DNA of 64,000 nt from Methylococcaceae bacterium (GTDB lineage: Bacteria > Pseudomonadota > Gammaproteobacteria > Methylococcales > Methylomonadaceae), in NCBI GenBank assembly GCA_006844705.1, contig SPJS01000202.1, positions 1 through 64,000 of the forward strand, written 5' to 3'. The position numbers and the translations under genes were made by a program. The notes below the pieces were generated by a model. The model saw only the letters and a list, made by a program, of their open reading frames with translations, did no database searches and was not told the origin of the DNA. Below are positions 27,903 to 38,579 of this stretch, piece after piece (position 1 is the first letter of the stretch; each line of letters starts with the position of its first letter).

Positions 27903-29447
27903 TTAATTTTCCACATGATGCGAAGAAAAATGTCTCATGCGCAGTCCGGAGGAAAGCAAAGCCACAGCATACACGGCAAAGGCCAGCGCAATCCATAGCG
28001 CGAGGTTTAATGCACGGTCTTGTGCGCCCCAATTCTGCCACCATTGATTGTCGATAAAATGGTGAATGAAAATCGCCATAATTTCATTGGCTAAAATGAT
28101 ACGCAGAAAAAACAGTCTCCATTGTTTACCGGGTTTATAGATGTGTTGTTTTTTCAGGGCGAAAAATAATAAGGATGCATTAAAAAAGGCACCTAAAGAC
28201 GTCGCCAGTGCCAGCCCTGCATGAGCAAGCGGGAAAACAAAGGCGATATTCATCCCCATATTGGCGATCATGGCATAAATACCAAAACGCACTGGTGTTT
28301 TGGTGTCCTGGCGCGAGGTGAAGCCCGGAATCAGAATTTTGACCAGAATAAAGCCCAACAAGCCCAGTGAATAAGCTTTCAAGCTTTTCGATGCCATTTC
28401 CACATCATCCCAGCCGAATTGATTGTATTGAAACAAGGTTGCGATCATCGCATCGGAAAGCATGAGCAGACCTATGGCAGACGGGATACTGATGAGCATA
28501 ACCAGGCGTAGTCCCCAATCCAGAGAGCGGGAAAATGCCGCGCTGTCATCCGCTGCGTGATTCCTTGACAAACTGGGCAAAATGACTGTGCTGAGCGCAA
28601 TACCAAATACGCCCAGCGGGAATTCAACCAGTCGGTCGGAATAATACAACCAGGAGACGCTGCCGGCGGCAAGAAATGATGCAATCAGGGTATCCAGTAA
28701 CAGATTGATCTGGGTGATCGATACACCAAAGATGGCTGGCAACATCAGTTTCATGATGCGTTTAACGCCCGGGTCTTTAAATCCAGGTTGCAAGCGGGGC
28801 AGTAGCCCCAGCCGCATCAGTACGGGAAATTGAAATAACAATTGCACCACTCCGGCGGCAAACACGCCCCAGGCGAGGGCGACGATGGGATTAGGTAATA
28901 AAGGCGATAACCAGATGGCTGCCGCGATCATGCAAATGTTCAAAAATACCGGGGTAAATGCGGGGACGGCAAACTGGCCATGCGCATTCAGGATGCCGCC
29001 GGACAATGCCACGCAGGAGATGAAAAACAGATAGGGAAAAGTGATACGCAGCATCTCCACCGCCATGTCATATTGTTTGCCCTCACTCATAAATCCGGGA
29101 GCAAACATCATGATCAAGATGGGTGATGCAATCACACCAATGATGGTGACAACCATAAGCACCAGCGCCAGTGTGCCGGCGGTGCGATCAATAAATGCCT
29201 TGAGCGCGGCCTGACTGCCTTTTTCCTTATAGTCAGACAATACCGGAACAAAGGCCTGAGCGAAGGCCCCTTCTGCAAACAGGCGACGCATGAAATTGGG
29301 GATTTTGAAAGCCACAAAAAAGGCATCGGTGGCTCCATCCACACCAAAAATACGTGCAAACAACATGTCCCGAATAAAGCCGAGAATGCGTGATATCATG
29401 GTCATCCCGCTGACGATAGCGGTGGATTTGAACAATTGTCTGCTCAA
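27903..29447 (-). CDS. murJ: Lipid II flippase MurJ (MviN)
   Basis: This inner-membrane flippase moves lipid II to the periplasmic side for peptidoglycan synthesis. The 514-residue protein has about 14 hydrophobic helices and the conserved opening GMTMISRILGFIRDMLFARIFG, then DAFFVAFKIPNFMRRLFAEGAFAQAFVPVL. Arginines known to be essential in the central cavity lie in these segments. Translation begins at a TTG (29445-29447) with AGGGGAA upstream; no ATG fits the family N-terminus. It is divergent from rpsT, as in many gammaproteobacteria. Confidence 0.95.
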   Translation of the reverse strand: MSRQLFKSTAIVSGMTMISRILGFIRDMLFARIFGVDGATDAFFVAFKIPNFMRRLFAEGAFAQAFVPVLSDYKEKGSQAALKAFIDRTAGTLALVLMVVTIIGVIASPILIMMFAPGFMSEGKQYDMAVEMLRITFPYLFFISCVALSGGILNAHGQFAVPAFTPVFLNICMIAAAIWLSPLLPNPIVALAWGVFAAGVVQLLFQFPVLMRLGLLPRLQPGFKDPGVKRIMKLMLPAIFGVSITQINLLLDTLIASFLAAGSVSWLYYSDRLVEFPLGVFGIALSTVILPSLSRNHAADDSAAFSRSLDWGLRLVMLISIPSAIGLLMLSDAMIATLFQYNQFGWDDVEMASKSLKAYSLGLLGFILVKILIPGFTSRQDTKTPVRFGIYAMIANMGMNIAFVFPLAHAGLALATSLGAFFNASLLFFALKKQHIYKPGKQWRLFFLRIILANEIMAIFIHHFIDNQWWQNWGAQDRALNLALWIALAFAVYAVALLSSGLRMRHFSSHHVEN

Positions 29448-29490
29448 CAGGTTCCCCTCTGATTATTCTGTTAAAGTCAAGATTAAATGG

Positions 29491-29519
29491 TTGACAATCA
29501 TACCATTTATAACGATAAT
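29491..29519 (+). promoter_or_regulatory. Sigma-70 promoter of rpsT
   Basis: TTGACA (29491-29496), a 17-base spacer and GATAAT (29514-29519) form a near-consensus promoter. The start would lie about 30 bases before the rpsT ATG. Confidence 0.7.
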
Positions 29520-29556
29520 GCGCGGTTCCTAAAACATTTACTTGAACAGATTTACT

Positions 29557-29820
29557 ATGGCAAATTCTCCCCAGGCAAGAAAAAGAGCTCGCCAAGCGGA
29601 AAAAAGCCGCGTTCGTAACGCGGGTCAGCGCAGCAACCTGCGCACTCATATCAAAAAAATTCTGGCTGCAGTTAAAGCCGGTGATAAAGAGCAAGCACAG
29701 GATGCATTCAAAACAGCAATGCCGGTGATTGATTCAGCCGTTAACAAAGGCTTGATCCACAAAAATAAAGCGGCGCGTAACAAAAGCCGTTTAAATGCCA
29801 GAGTTAAATCAATGGGGTAA
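29557..29820 (+). CDS. rpsT: 30S ribosomal protein S20
   Basis: This 87-residue highly basic protein binds 16S rRNA near the bottom of the small subunit. The start MANSPQARKRARQAEKSR is the standard S20 N-terminus, so the ATG at 29557 is used and an upstream in-frame codon adding five residues is rejected. The three-helix pattern ends with NKAARNKSRLNARV. It has its own strong promoter and a strong terminator. Confidence 0.97.
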   Translation: MANSPQARKRARQAEKSRVRNAGQRSNLRTHIKKILAAVKAGDKEQAQDAFKTAMPVIDSAVNKGLIHKNKAARNKSRLNARVKSMG

Positions 29821-29850
29821 ACTATCCGCGCCGGATAGTTGTCTGTTGCC

Positions 29851-29881
29851 AAAAAAAAGCCGTTTTTTAACGGCTTTTTTT
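29851..29881. terminator. Bidirectional terminator between rpsT and proB
   Basis: AAGCCGTT and AACGGCTT form an 8-bp stem around TTTT, with an A-run on the left and a T-run on the right. It can therefore stop transcription from both convergent genes. A second small hairpin (ACTATCC/GGATAGT) sits just after the rpsT stop at 29821-29839. Confidence 0.9.
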
Positions 29882-29886
29882 TGTTT

Positions 29887-32083
<2,197 letters not shown>

Positions 32084-32106
32084 CTAAGTACGTACCGAGA
32101 ATAAGA

Positions 32107-32367
32107 TTATTCTGCAGTGGAAATACTTATATATTTACGGCTTTGGGGGCCTTTGGTTTCAAAAATTACCGTGCCGTCAGCTGTTGCAAATAATGTGTGG
32201 TCCTTACCGATACCAACATTGGTGCCAGCATGGAATTTGGTGCCGCGTTGGCGAACCAGTATATTGCCTGCTTTTACAACCTGGCCGCCAAATCGCTTAA
32301 CGCCAAGTCGCTGGGCATTGGAATCGCGACCGTTTTTAGTACTACCACCCGCTTTCTTGTGAGCCAT
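32107..32367 (-). CDS. rpmA: 50S ribosomal protein L27
   Basis: This 86-residue protein sits at the peptidyl-transferase centre. The sequence [28 protein letters not shown] is the standard L27 N-terminus without the cleaved extension found in Firmicutes. It lies 11 bases after rplU in the conserved rplU-rpmA-obgE order. Confidence 0.98.
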   Translation of the reverse strand: MAHKKAGGSTKNGRDSNAQRLGVKRFGGQVVKAGNILVRQRGTKFHAGTNVGIGKDHTLFATADGTVIFETKGPQSRKYISISTAE

Positions 32368-32378
32368 CTGATTACTCC

Positions 32379-32690
32379 TTAAGCTGTAATGCCTGTGATT
32401 TTAACTTCAGTAAAGTATTGACGATGCCCCATGTGTTTCATGTGGTGTTTACGTCTTTTGAACTTTACGATTTTAACTTTTTTGTGTCGGCCTTGAGATA
32501 CAACTTCAGCAGTTACCTTGCCGCCCTCAACAAAAGGCTGACCAATTTTGATATCATTATCGGATTGAACCAGCAAAACCTTGTCGAACTCAACGCTATC
32601 GCCAGCGCCCAGTTCAAGCTTTTCAATTTTTAAGGTTGCCCCTTCTTCTACCCGGTATTGTTTTCCACCAGTTTGAATTACCGCATACAT
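32379..32690 (-). CDS. rplU: 50S ribosomal protein L21
   Basis: This 103-residue ribosomal protein binds 23S rRNA. The start [17 protein letters not shown] is the canonical N-terminus, so the ATG at 32690 is chosen and six upstream residues are rejected. The C-terminal signature [14 protein letters not shown] is present. It is the first gene of the rplU-rpmA unit, behind a near-consensus promoter. Confidence 0.98.
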   Translation of the reverse strand: MYAVIQTGGKQYRVEEGATLKIEKLELGAGDSVEFDKVLLVQSDNDIKIGQPFVEGGKVTAEVVSQGRHKKVKIVKFKRRKHHMKHMGHRQYFTEVKITGITA

Positions 32691-32735
32691 CTGCGTAAGC
32701 TCCATCAAGCATAGTCTGTTAAAAGTGAACCGAGA

Positions 32736-32764
32736 ATAATAACTGTATTTTTTTAACGAGTCAA
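32736..32764 (-). promoter_or_regulatory. Sigma-70 promoter of rplU-rpmA
   Basis: On the minus strand TTGACT (32764-32759) and TATTAT (32741-32736) are separated by 17 bases, about 45 bases upstream of the rplU start. Confidence 0.6.
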
Positions 32765-32803
32765 TTTAAATTGCAAGCAAGTTGAAAGAAAAGGGCATAA
32801 TAA

Positions 32804-32833
32804 TTGACAAATTATTAGCATTATAACTAAAAT
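32804..32833 (+). promoter_or_regulatory. Sigma-70 promoter of ispB
   Basis: TTGACA (32804-32809) and TAAAAT (32828-32833) are 18 bases apart, about 45 bases before the ispB ATG. Confidence 0.55.
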
Positions 32834-32878
32834 GGCAGGTTGTTTTAATTCCAATTATTCTGGTTTGCTCCTTTATTT

Positions 32879-33886
32879 ATGGCCGTAACAGATACTCAAA
32901 AAGCCGACTCCCAAATAGATTTTGATGCGATCAAAATATTGACTGCCGAAGAATCGAAAGCGGTAGATCAGTTGATTCTTGATGAACTTAGCTCTGATGT
33001 CGTCTTAATCAATCAGATGGGACATTACATTATCGGCAGTGGCGGAAAACGTTTACGTCCGATGTTGTTATTGCTGGCTTCCAAGGCATTGGGAGAGACG
33101 CATAAAAGCCATTTGATTCTTGCTGCGGTGATTGAATTTATCCACACTGCAACTTTGTTACACGATGACGTGGTAGATGAATCTGACATGCGACGGGGCA
33201 AGGAATCAGCCAATGCAGTGTGGGGCAATGCGGCCAGTGTCCTGGTTGGAGATTATTTATACTCAAGCGCCTTTGAAATGATGGTGCGTACCAATAATCT
33301 GAGGGTAATGGGCGTTCTGTCTAAAACAACGACAGCCATCGCTGAAGGCGAGGTGTTGCAATTGCTTAATTGTAATAACCCTGAGACTACAGAAGAGGCG
33401 TACCTGCAGGTGATCGCCCGTAAAACCGCGATATTGTTTAGTGCCGCGACGCGTTTGGCGGCGGTCATTTCTGATACAGACAAACAAATAGAAGATGCTC
33501 TGGCAATGTATGGCCAAGAACTGGGTGTGGCCTTCCAGTTGATTGATGATGCGTTGGATTACAAGGCGGGCAGTGCAGAAGAATTAGGTAAGAATCTAGG
33601 CGATGATCTCGCGGAAGGTAAACCCACCTTACCTCTGATATATGCTATTCAGCAAGGAACAGCGAAGCAGGCTGAAATAATTATCAATGCCATAAAACAG
33701 GGGTCAAGAGAATCTTTCGCAGATGTGTTTGAGATTGTTCAGTGCACCGAGGCCATTGAATATACCGAACGCTGCGCCGAGCGCGCTGCGCAGAATGCGA
33801 TTGATTCACTCAATCAATTAGCTGACTCGCCTTATAAAGATGCATTGGAACAACTGGCGCGTTTTTCTGTTCAACGCGAATATTGA
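32879..33886 (+). CDS. ispB: Octaprenyl diphosphate synthase (trans-polyprenyl synthase)
   Basis: This enzyme builds the polyprenyl side chain of ubiquinone from IPP and farnesyl-PP. The 335-residue protein carries both aspartate-rich motifs, LLHDDVVDESDMRRG and QLIDDALDY, and the GSGGKRLRPMLLLLA segment of long-chain prenyl transferases. Divergence from rplU-rpmA is the standard gammaproteobacterial arrangement and supports IspB over farnesyl synthase. Exact chain length cannot be read from sequence. Confidence 0.94.
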   Translation: MAVTDTQKADSQIDFDAIKILTAEESKAVDQLILDELSSDVVLINQMGHYIIGSGGKRLRPMLLLLASKALGETHKSHLILAAVIEFIHTATLLHDDVVDESDMRRGKESANAVWGNAASVLVGDYLYSSAFEMMVRTNNLRVMGVLSKTTTAIAEGEVLQLLNCNNPETTEEAYLQVIARKTAILFSAATRLAAVISDTDKQIEDALAMYGQELGVAFQLIDDALDYKAGSAEELGKNLGDDLAEGKPTLPLIYAIQQGTAKQAEIIINAIKQGSRESFADVFEIVQCTEAIEYTERCAERAAQNAIDSLNQLADSPYKDALEQLARFSVQREY

Positions 33887-35503
33887 TCACGTCGTTAATC
33901 GGTTGATTTTATCTGCAAGGCCACTGTGCCGATAAATACTCTGACTGACCGTTTGTTTGAAAATCGTTTCGCTACAACTTAATGTGACATGCTGTTTGGC
34001 GCGAGTAATTGCTGTATACAGCAGCTGTTTACTCAGCACTGGATTAAATGCATCAGGCATCACTATCAACAGGCGGCTAAATTCAGAGCCCTGGCTTTTA
34101 TGAATGGTCATCGCAAAGGCTGTTTCATGCGCTGGCATGCGGCCCGGAAGGATGCGTTTGATTTGGCCGTCGGGCATTTGAAAAAAAACTGACAATTGAT
34201 TTTCCCGTTGACCATCTTGCAGACATAAGCCAATATCACCGTTAAACAATTGTAAGGCATAATTATTTTCTGTCACCATCACCGGTTTACCGTGATACCA
34301 GGTCTGGGCTGAGTGATGTTGGGTCAAGGTTGATTCAATGTGATAATTGATCTGGTTGACAGATCCTTCACCGTGTTTATTGGCGCACAAAACACGGAAT
34401 TGATTGAATGCCTCAAAAAGCGCGTTATGATCTGCATTGTCATTCAATAATTGCCAGTATGCCTGGTAATGATCAGTGGCAAATTCCAATGCAGAACCAG
34501 ACAGCACATCTACATTTTCCTGATTACTTTTCAATAATTGCCAGGCCGGTTCTGCTTGTTGGGCATTGACCCATTCAGCAAGTTCTTTTATCGGGCCTGA
34601 AAAGCGGTATGTCTGATTCAGACGTAGTGTTTGCTCAGCAAAGGCCTGTGTCAAATCATTCAGTACCTTTCCGGTTTCTACTGATGCCAACTGATTCTGG
34701 TCACCCAGGAGAATTAAGCGACCACCTGGTTTTAAGGCATCAACCAGCTTGCTCATTAAAGGTAAATCAACCATTGAGGCTTCATCCACAACCAGCACAT
34801 CAAATGGCAAAGGGTTCTCTGCATGGTGTTTAAAGTGGGGCGTGGGTGGCAAAGCGCCAAGGATATGATGCAGTGTGAAAACCTGATTGGGAATCGATTG
34901 CAATATGTGCTCTGATGCAGGTAATTTCTGTTGACTTAAATTGATTGATTCCTGCAGCCGCATTGCAGCTTTACCCGTTGGTGCGCTCAGGGCGATGTGA
35001 AGTTTGCATTCATTCAGTTCCTGCAAAATGGCCAAAATCTTGACTACGGTAGTTGTTTTTCCTGTGCCGGGTCCACCGGTGATAATACTCAAAGCATGAC
35101 TGACCGCTTGCAGTGCCGCTTGATGCTGGCTATTGCCCTTATCGGCAGCATCAAAATAGCGATCACAAATGTTGTGTATATCTGCATTTTCATAGTGATG
35201 TTGACTAAGTGAAAAAAGCTGATGTGCCAGACGTGTTTCATATACCCAATACTTTTGACTGTACAGACAATGATTATCGACGATGAAAGCGGTGGCATCT
35301 GTTGCAGAGACCAGCGAGGAGCTTGATAGTAAATACTCTTCTTCGTCTGAAACAGGTAAACAGCTATGACCGCCAAGCTGCATGGCTGACAGCTTTTTCA
35401 TCAGATGTTCAAATTGTTCCTGCTCTGGTTTTTGCAGGCCACACCGTTTAGCCATAAAGCGGGCAAACGCATGATCAAGTCGAGAAAAGTTTTGTTCAGT
35501 CAT
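33887..35503 (-). CDS. recD: Exodeoxyribonuclease V subunit alpha (RecD-type helicase)
   Basis: This is a 538-residue SF1B 5'-3' helicase. P-loop GGPGTGKTTT, Walker B DVLVVDEASMVD, GDQNQLASVETG and the C-terminal MTIHKSQGSEFSRLLIV ... LLYTAITRAKQHVTL are all present. The N-terminal domain is the one that contacts RecB in RecBCD, and the length is slightly below the usual ~600. recB and recC are not beside it in this window, although they often are. It overlaps the upstream glycosylase gene by 8 bases. Confidence 0.88.
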   Translation of the reverse strand: MTEQNFSRLDHAFARFMAKRCGLQKPEQEQFEHLMKKLSAMQLGGHSCLPVSDEEEYLLSSSSLVSATDATAFIVDNHCLYSQKYWVYETRLAHQLFSLSQHHYENADIHNICDRYFDAADKGNSQHQAALQAVSHALSIITGGPGTGKTTTVVKILAILQELNECKLHIALSAPTGKAAMRLQESINLSQQKLPASEHILQSIPNQVFTLHHILGALPPTPHFKHHAENPLPFDVLVVDEASMVDLPLMSKLVDALKPGGRLILLGDQNQLASVETGKVLNDLTQAFAEQTLRLNQTYRFSGPIKELAEWVNAQQAEPAWQLLKSNQENVDVLSGSALEFATDHYQAYWQLLNDNADHNALFEAFNQFRVLCANKHGEGSVNQINYHIESTLTQHHSAQTWYHGKPVMVTENNYALQLFNGDIGLCLQDGQRENQLSVFFQMPDGQIKRILPGRMPAHETAFAMTIHKSQGSEFSRLLIVMPDAFNPVLSKQLLYTAITRAKQHVTLSCSETIFKQTVSQSIYRHSGLADKINRLTT

Positions 35504-36020
35504 CTTGTGGTTTAACCAGACATTGCCAATAGGTCAGTTTTTCATCAAAGCTCAGTGCGGCATTGGCAGGGCTGGTAGATGGCAGACGAGTGTAGGTCAG
35601 TCGCTTAAAGTGTTCTGGCAAACCAGGTTCAACATATTTTGTAAATAACGATGCTGCGGTCGTCCCATTAAAAAACACCCGGTTGATATGCGGATGCGAA
35701 TTAAAAAAGCCGGTAAAATTATTAATTATCATGCTGTCTTTTTTTATATTGCTGTCCAGACTCCCTTCGCGTTGGCAGCCGCGCAACACATCCCATAAGG
35801 CGATGCGCTGTTCGATCAGAACGTTACAGCGATCCGAATAGTCCATGCCAATATTTTCATCAAACAGTCTGAGAAGGATCGGCCACAATGCATTCCGCGG
35901 GTGAGCATAATATTGCTGATGTTTAAGCGATGCGACACCGGGCATCGAGCCAAGGATGAGTATTCGCGCATCATTTCTGCACATGGGAGGAAAACTGAAA
36001 ACCTGGTTGCAATCGCTCAT
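35496..36020 (-). CDS. DNA-deoxyinosine (hypoxanthine) glycosylase, UDG superfamily
   Basis: The 174-residue protein of the uracil-DNA-glycosylase fold shows ILILGSMPGVASLKHQQYYAHPRNALWPIL, NRVFFNGTTAASLF and LPSTSPAN, which I associate with family 6 (hypoxanthine-DNA glycosylase). It is expected to remove deaminated adenine from DNA. The short overlap with recD suggests a small DNA-repair operon. Confidence 0.82.
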   Translation of the reverse strand: MSDCNQVFSFPPMCRNDARILILGSMPGVASLKHQQYYAHPRNALWPILLRLFDENIGMDYSDRCNVLIEQRIALWDVLRGCQREGSLDSNIKKDSMIINNFTGFFNSHPHINRVFFNGTTAASLFTKYVEPGLPEHFKRLTYTRLPSTSPANAALSFDEKLTYWQCLVKPQDD

Positions 36021-36138
36021 TGTTCAAAATGGTAATAAAAACATTTTACCTGTGAAGTACTTCATAAGAGATCCGGGCAAGGCGTGAGTAAATAGACTCG
36101 AACTTAAACAAAACCTTCTATCCAACCGGAGAACCCAC

Positions 36139-36300
36139 ATGAGCAACGTAGTTTACATTGATGAATGGAAAGAACAAATTTCACTGCAAGAAAGCCAGCT
36201 GATAGATTTGGAAAATGAATTCGAAAACGATGAAATCCTGTCTTTTGATGAACTAGATGATTTTGATGATGATTTAATGACAGGGATGATTATCTGGTAA
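36139..36300 (+). CDS. Small acidic protein (53 aa)
   Basis: The ATG at 36139 has a good CCGGAGAA ribosome-binding site and encodes 53 residues ending in GMIIW. More than a third are Asp or Glu (ENEFENDEILSFDELDDFDDD). It stands alone on the plus strand between two minus-strand operons and is followed by a clear terminator, so it looks like a real independently transcribed gene. No family was recognised; such proteins are sometimes DNA mimics or partners of basic proteins, but there is no direct evidence here. Confidence 0.6.
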   Translation: MSNVVYIDEWKEQISLQESQLIDLENEFENDEILSFDELDDFDDDLMTGMIIW

Positions 36301-36358
36301 AAGGCAGTATGACGTGAGTTATAAATATATGTTGTTAATAGATTTCCTCCTCCTCTGA

Positions 36359-36384
36359 GGTGTTTGCCCGGGATCGCAAACACC
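36359..36384 (+). terminator. Terminator after the small acidic gene
   Basis: GGTGTTTGC and GCAAACACC pair perfectly around an 8-base loop, followed by TTATCTTCTTG. Confidence 0.7.
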
Positions 36385-36496
36385 TTATCTTCTTGATGTT
36401 TTGCGGCATTGTCCTCAATGAAGCTATCTCAATAATCCCTAAATAAAAAACATCATCAAAGCCATACCCAATCCGACGTTCTTTAGTTGCAGACAA

Positions 36497-38497
36497 TTAT
36501 TCCAGCAACGTTTTCAAATGCGACAAATTGGCCTTGCCGCGTTCTTTTTTTACTTCCGGTTCTAGCTTTTTCTTTTTTTGCCATTCCAGGTCATCCACAG
36601 GCAGTTCTTCCAGAAAACGGCTGGGCAGACATTCGCTCATTTCGCCATAGCGTTTGCGGTGGGTGCAGTAACTGAATGTGCAACTGCGCTGGGCGCGGGT
36701 GATGCCGACATAGGCCAGACGGCGTTCTTCTTCAATAGTGTCGGTTTCAATACTGTTTTGATGCGGCAACAGGTTTTCTTCCATGCCGATTAGGAACACA
36801 TGTGGAAATTCCAGCCCTTTGGCGGCATGCAAGGTCATCAGACTGACCTGGTCATTGGCCTCCTGTTCCTGATTACGATCCAGCATGTCTAATAGCAACG
36901 CTTTGCTGATTGTTTCCGCCAGTGTTTGCGGTTCGTCGGCCTTGTCTGTCATGCGTTGCAGCCAGTCGATCAGATCGTCGACATTCTTGATTTTGCGTTC
37001 CGCTGCACTTGGTGTCTTGCTGTTGTCATGCAGCCATTGTTCGTAATTGATGTCATTGAGCGCCATTTTGATGCTGTTGAATGTATCTTCGCGGTCAATT
37101 TTTTCAACCATCGTTGCAACCCAGCGACAAAATTTTTGCAGACGTTGAATCGCCTTGTCGCCCAGCGATTGTTGCAGGCCAAACTCACTGCAAGCAGAAA
37201 ACAGGCTGATATGACGTTGATTGGCGTAAGCACCGAGTTTTTCAAGGGTGGTGGGGCCGATTTCCCGACGTGGTGTATTTACAATGCGCAAGAAGGCCGC
37301 ATCATCATCATGATTCACAAACAAGCGCAGATACGCCAGCACATCCTTGATTTCCGCATAGGCAAAAAACGAAGTTGAGCCACTGATGAAATACGGTACA
37401 TTGTTTTCACGCAGACTGCGTTCAAACAGGCGCGATTGGTGGTTGCCGCGATACAAAATCGCATAATCGGCGTAGGAATTTCCATGGCGAAACTTGTGAT
37501 GAACAATTTCCGAGACGATCTGCATCGCTTCGGTCTGTTCGTTTTTATGGCTGAGTACTTTAAGCGGATCGCCAAAGCCAAGATTACTCCACAGCTTTTT
37601 CTCAAAGGCATGCGGGTTATTGGCGATTAAATGGTTGGCGACTTTTAAGATGCGTCCGGCAGAGCGGTAATTCTGCTCCAGCTTGATCACTTCAAGACGC
37701 GGAAAGTCACGCTGCAAATGTTGCAGATTCTCCGGCTGCGCCCCGCGCCAGGCGTAAATAGACTGGTCATCATCGCCCACGACAGTGAATTTACCCAGCT
37801 TGCCCACCAGCAAGCGCACCAGTTGATATTGGGTGGCATTGGTATCCTGGTATTCATCCACCAGCAGATAACGGATGCGATTTTGCCACTTTTCCAGCAC
37901 CTCGGCGTGTTGCTGAAACAGCAGTACCGGCAGCAGAATCAGGTCGTCAAAATCCACCGCATTATAGGCTTTCAGGCTTTGTCGATATTCATGGTAAAGC
38001 AAGGCAGCATCATGGCTTTCTGCATCTGCCGTGGCAAGCGCTTGTTCCGGAGTGATGCAACAGTTTTTCCATTGCCCAATGTGACGGGTGTAGTGATCCG
38101 CCTGATCCAGCTCGCAGTTAGCCACCCCTTGTTCGATCAACATACGCAACAGACTGGTTTTATCCTGCTCATCAAACAGCGTGATGGCAGCTTTGTACCC
38201 CAAGGTCTTGTGTTCCTTGCGCAAAATATCCAGACCCAGCGAGTGAAAGGTGGATACCCGCAACCCACGGTTCTCATCTCCGGCCAGCAACTTGCCCACG
38301 CGTTCTTTCATTTCGCGTGCCGCCTTGTTGGTAAAGGTGACTGCGGCGATATTGCGCGCTGGCGTGCCCTGGCGAATCAAATAGGCAATTTTCTCGGTAA
38401 TCACCCGCGTCTTGCCACTGCCCGCCCCGGCCAGCACCAGTAAAGGCCGGTCCACTGTTTTTACCGCCGCTTGTTGTTGAGGATTGAGTTTACTCAT
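36497..38497 (-). CDS. rep: ATP-dependent DNA helicase Rep
   Basis: This is a 666-residue SF1A 3'-5' helicase that helps replication forks past barriers. The UvrD/Rep motifs are in order: LNPQQQAAVKTVDRPLLVLAGAGSGKT (motif I), RYLLVDEYQDTNATQY (II), VVGDDDQSIYAWRGA (III), VIKLEQNYRS (IV), SLMTLHAAKGLEF (V) and ERRLAYVGITRAQR (VI). The opening and length fit Rep better than UvrD, and the C-terminal tail is short and basic. Confidence 0.94.
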   Translation of the reverse strand: MSKLNPQQQAAVKTVDRPLLVLAGAGSGKTRVITEKIAYLIRQGTPARNIAAVTFTNKAAREMKERVGKLLAGDENRGLRVSTFHSLGLDILRKEHKTLGYKAAITLFDEQDKTSLLRMLIEQGVANCELDQADHYTRHIGQWKNCCITPEQALATADAESHDAALLYHEYRQSLKAYNAVDFDDLILLPVLLFQQHAEVLEKWQNRIRYLLVDEYQDTNATQYQLVRLLVGKLGKFTVVGDDDQSIYAWRGAQPENLQHLQRDFPRLEVIKLEQNYRSAGRILKVANHLIANNPHAFEKKLWSNLGFGDPLKVLSHKNEQTEAMQIVSEIVHHKFRHGNSYADYAILYRGNHQSRLFERSLRENNVPYFISGSTSFFAYAEIKDVLAYLRLFVNHDDDAAFLRIVNTPRREIGPTTLEKLGAYANQRHISLFSACSEFGLQQSLGDKAIQRLQKFCRWVATMVEKIDREDTFNSIKMALNDINYEQWLHDNSKTPSAAERKIKNVDDLIDWLQRMTDKADEPQTLAETISKALLLDMLDRNQEQEANDQVSLMTLHAAKGLEFPHVFLIGMEENLLPHQNSIETDTIEEERRLAYVGITRAQRSCTFSYCTHRKRYGEMSECLPSRFLEELPVDDLEWQKKKKLEPEVKKERGKANLSHLKTLLE

Positions 38498-38579
38498 AAA
38501 TGCATTAAGAAAAACAGGGGCGGGGTTATCCTAAATAAATCGGTTGACCGCTATGAATAGTTTGATTAAGTAAGGGTTA

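Noticed and set aside
37718-38443. A 241-codon plus-strand open frame opposite rep
   Set aside because: It is antisense to the conserved helicase motifs of Rep and has no start signal.
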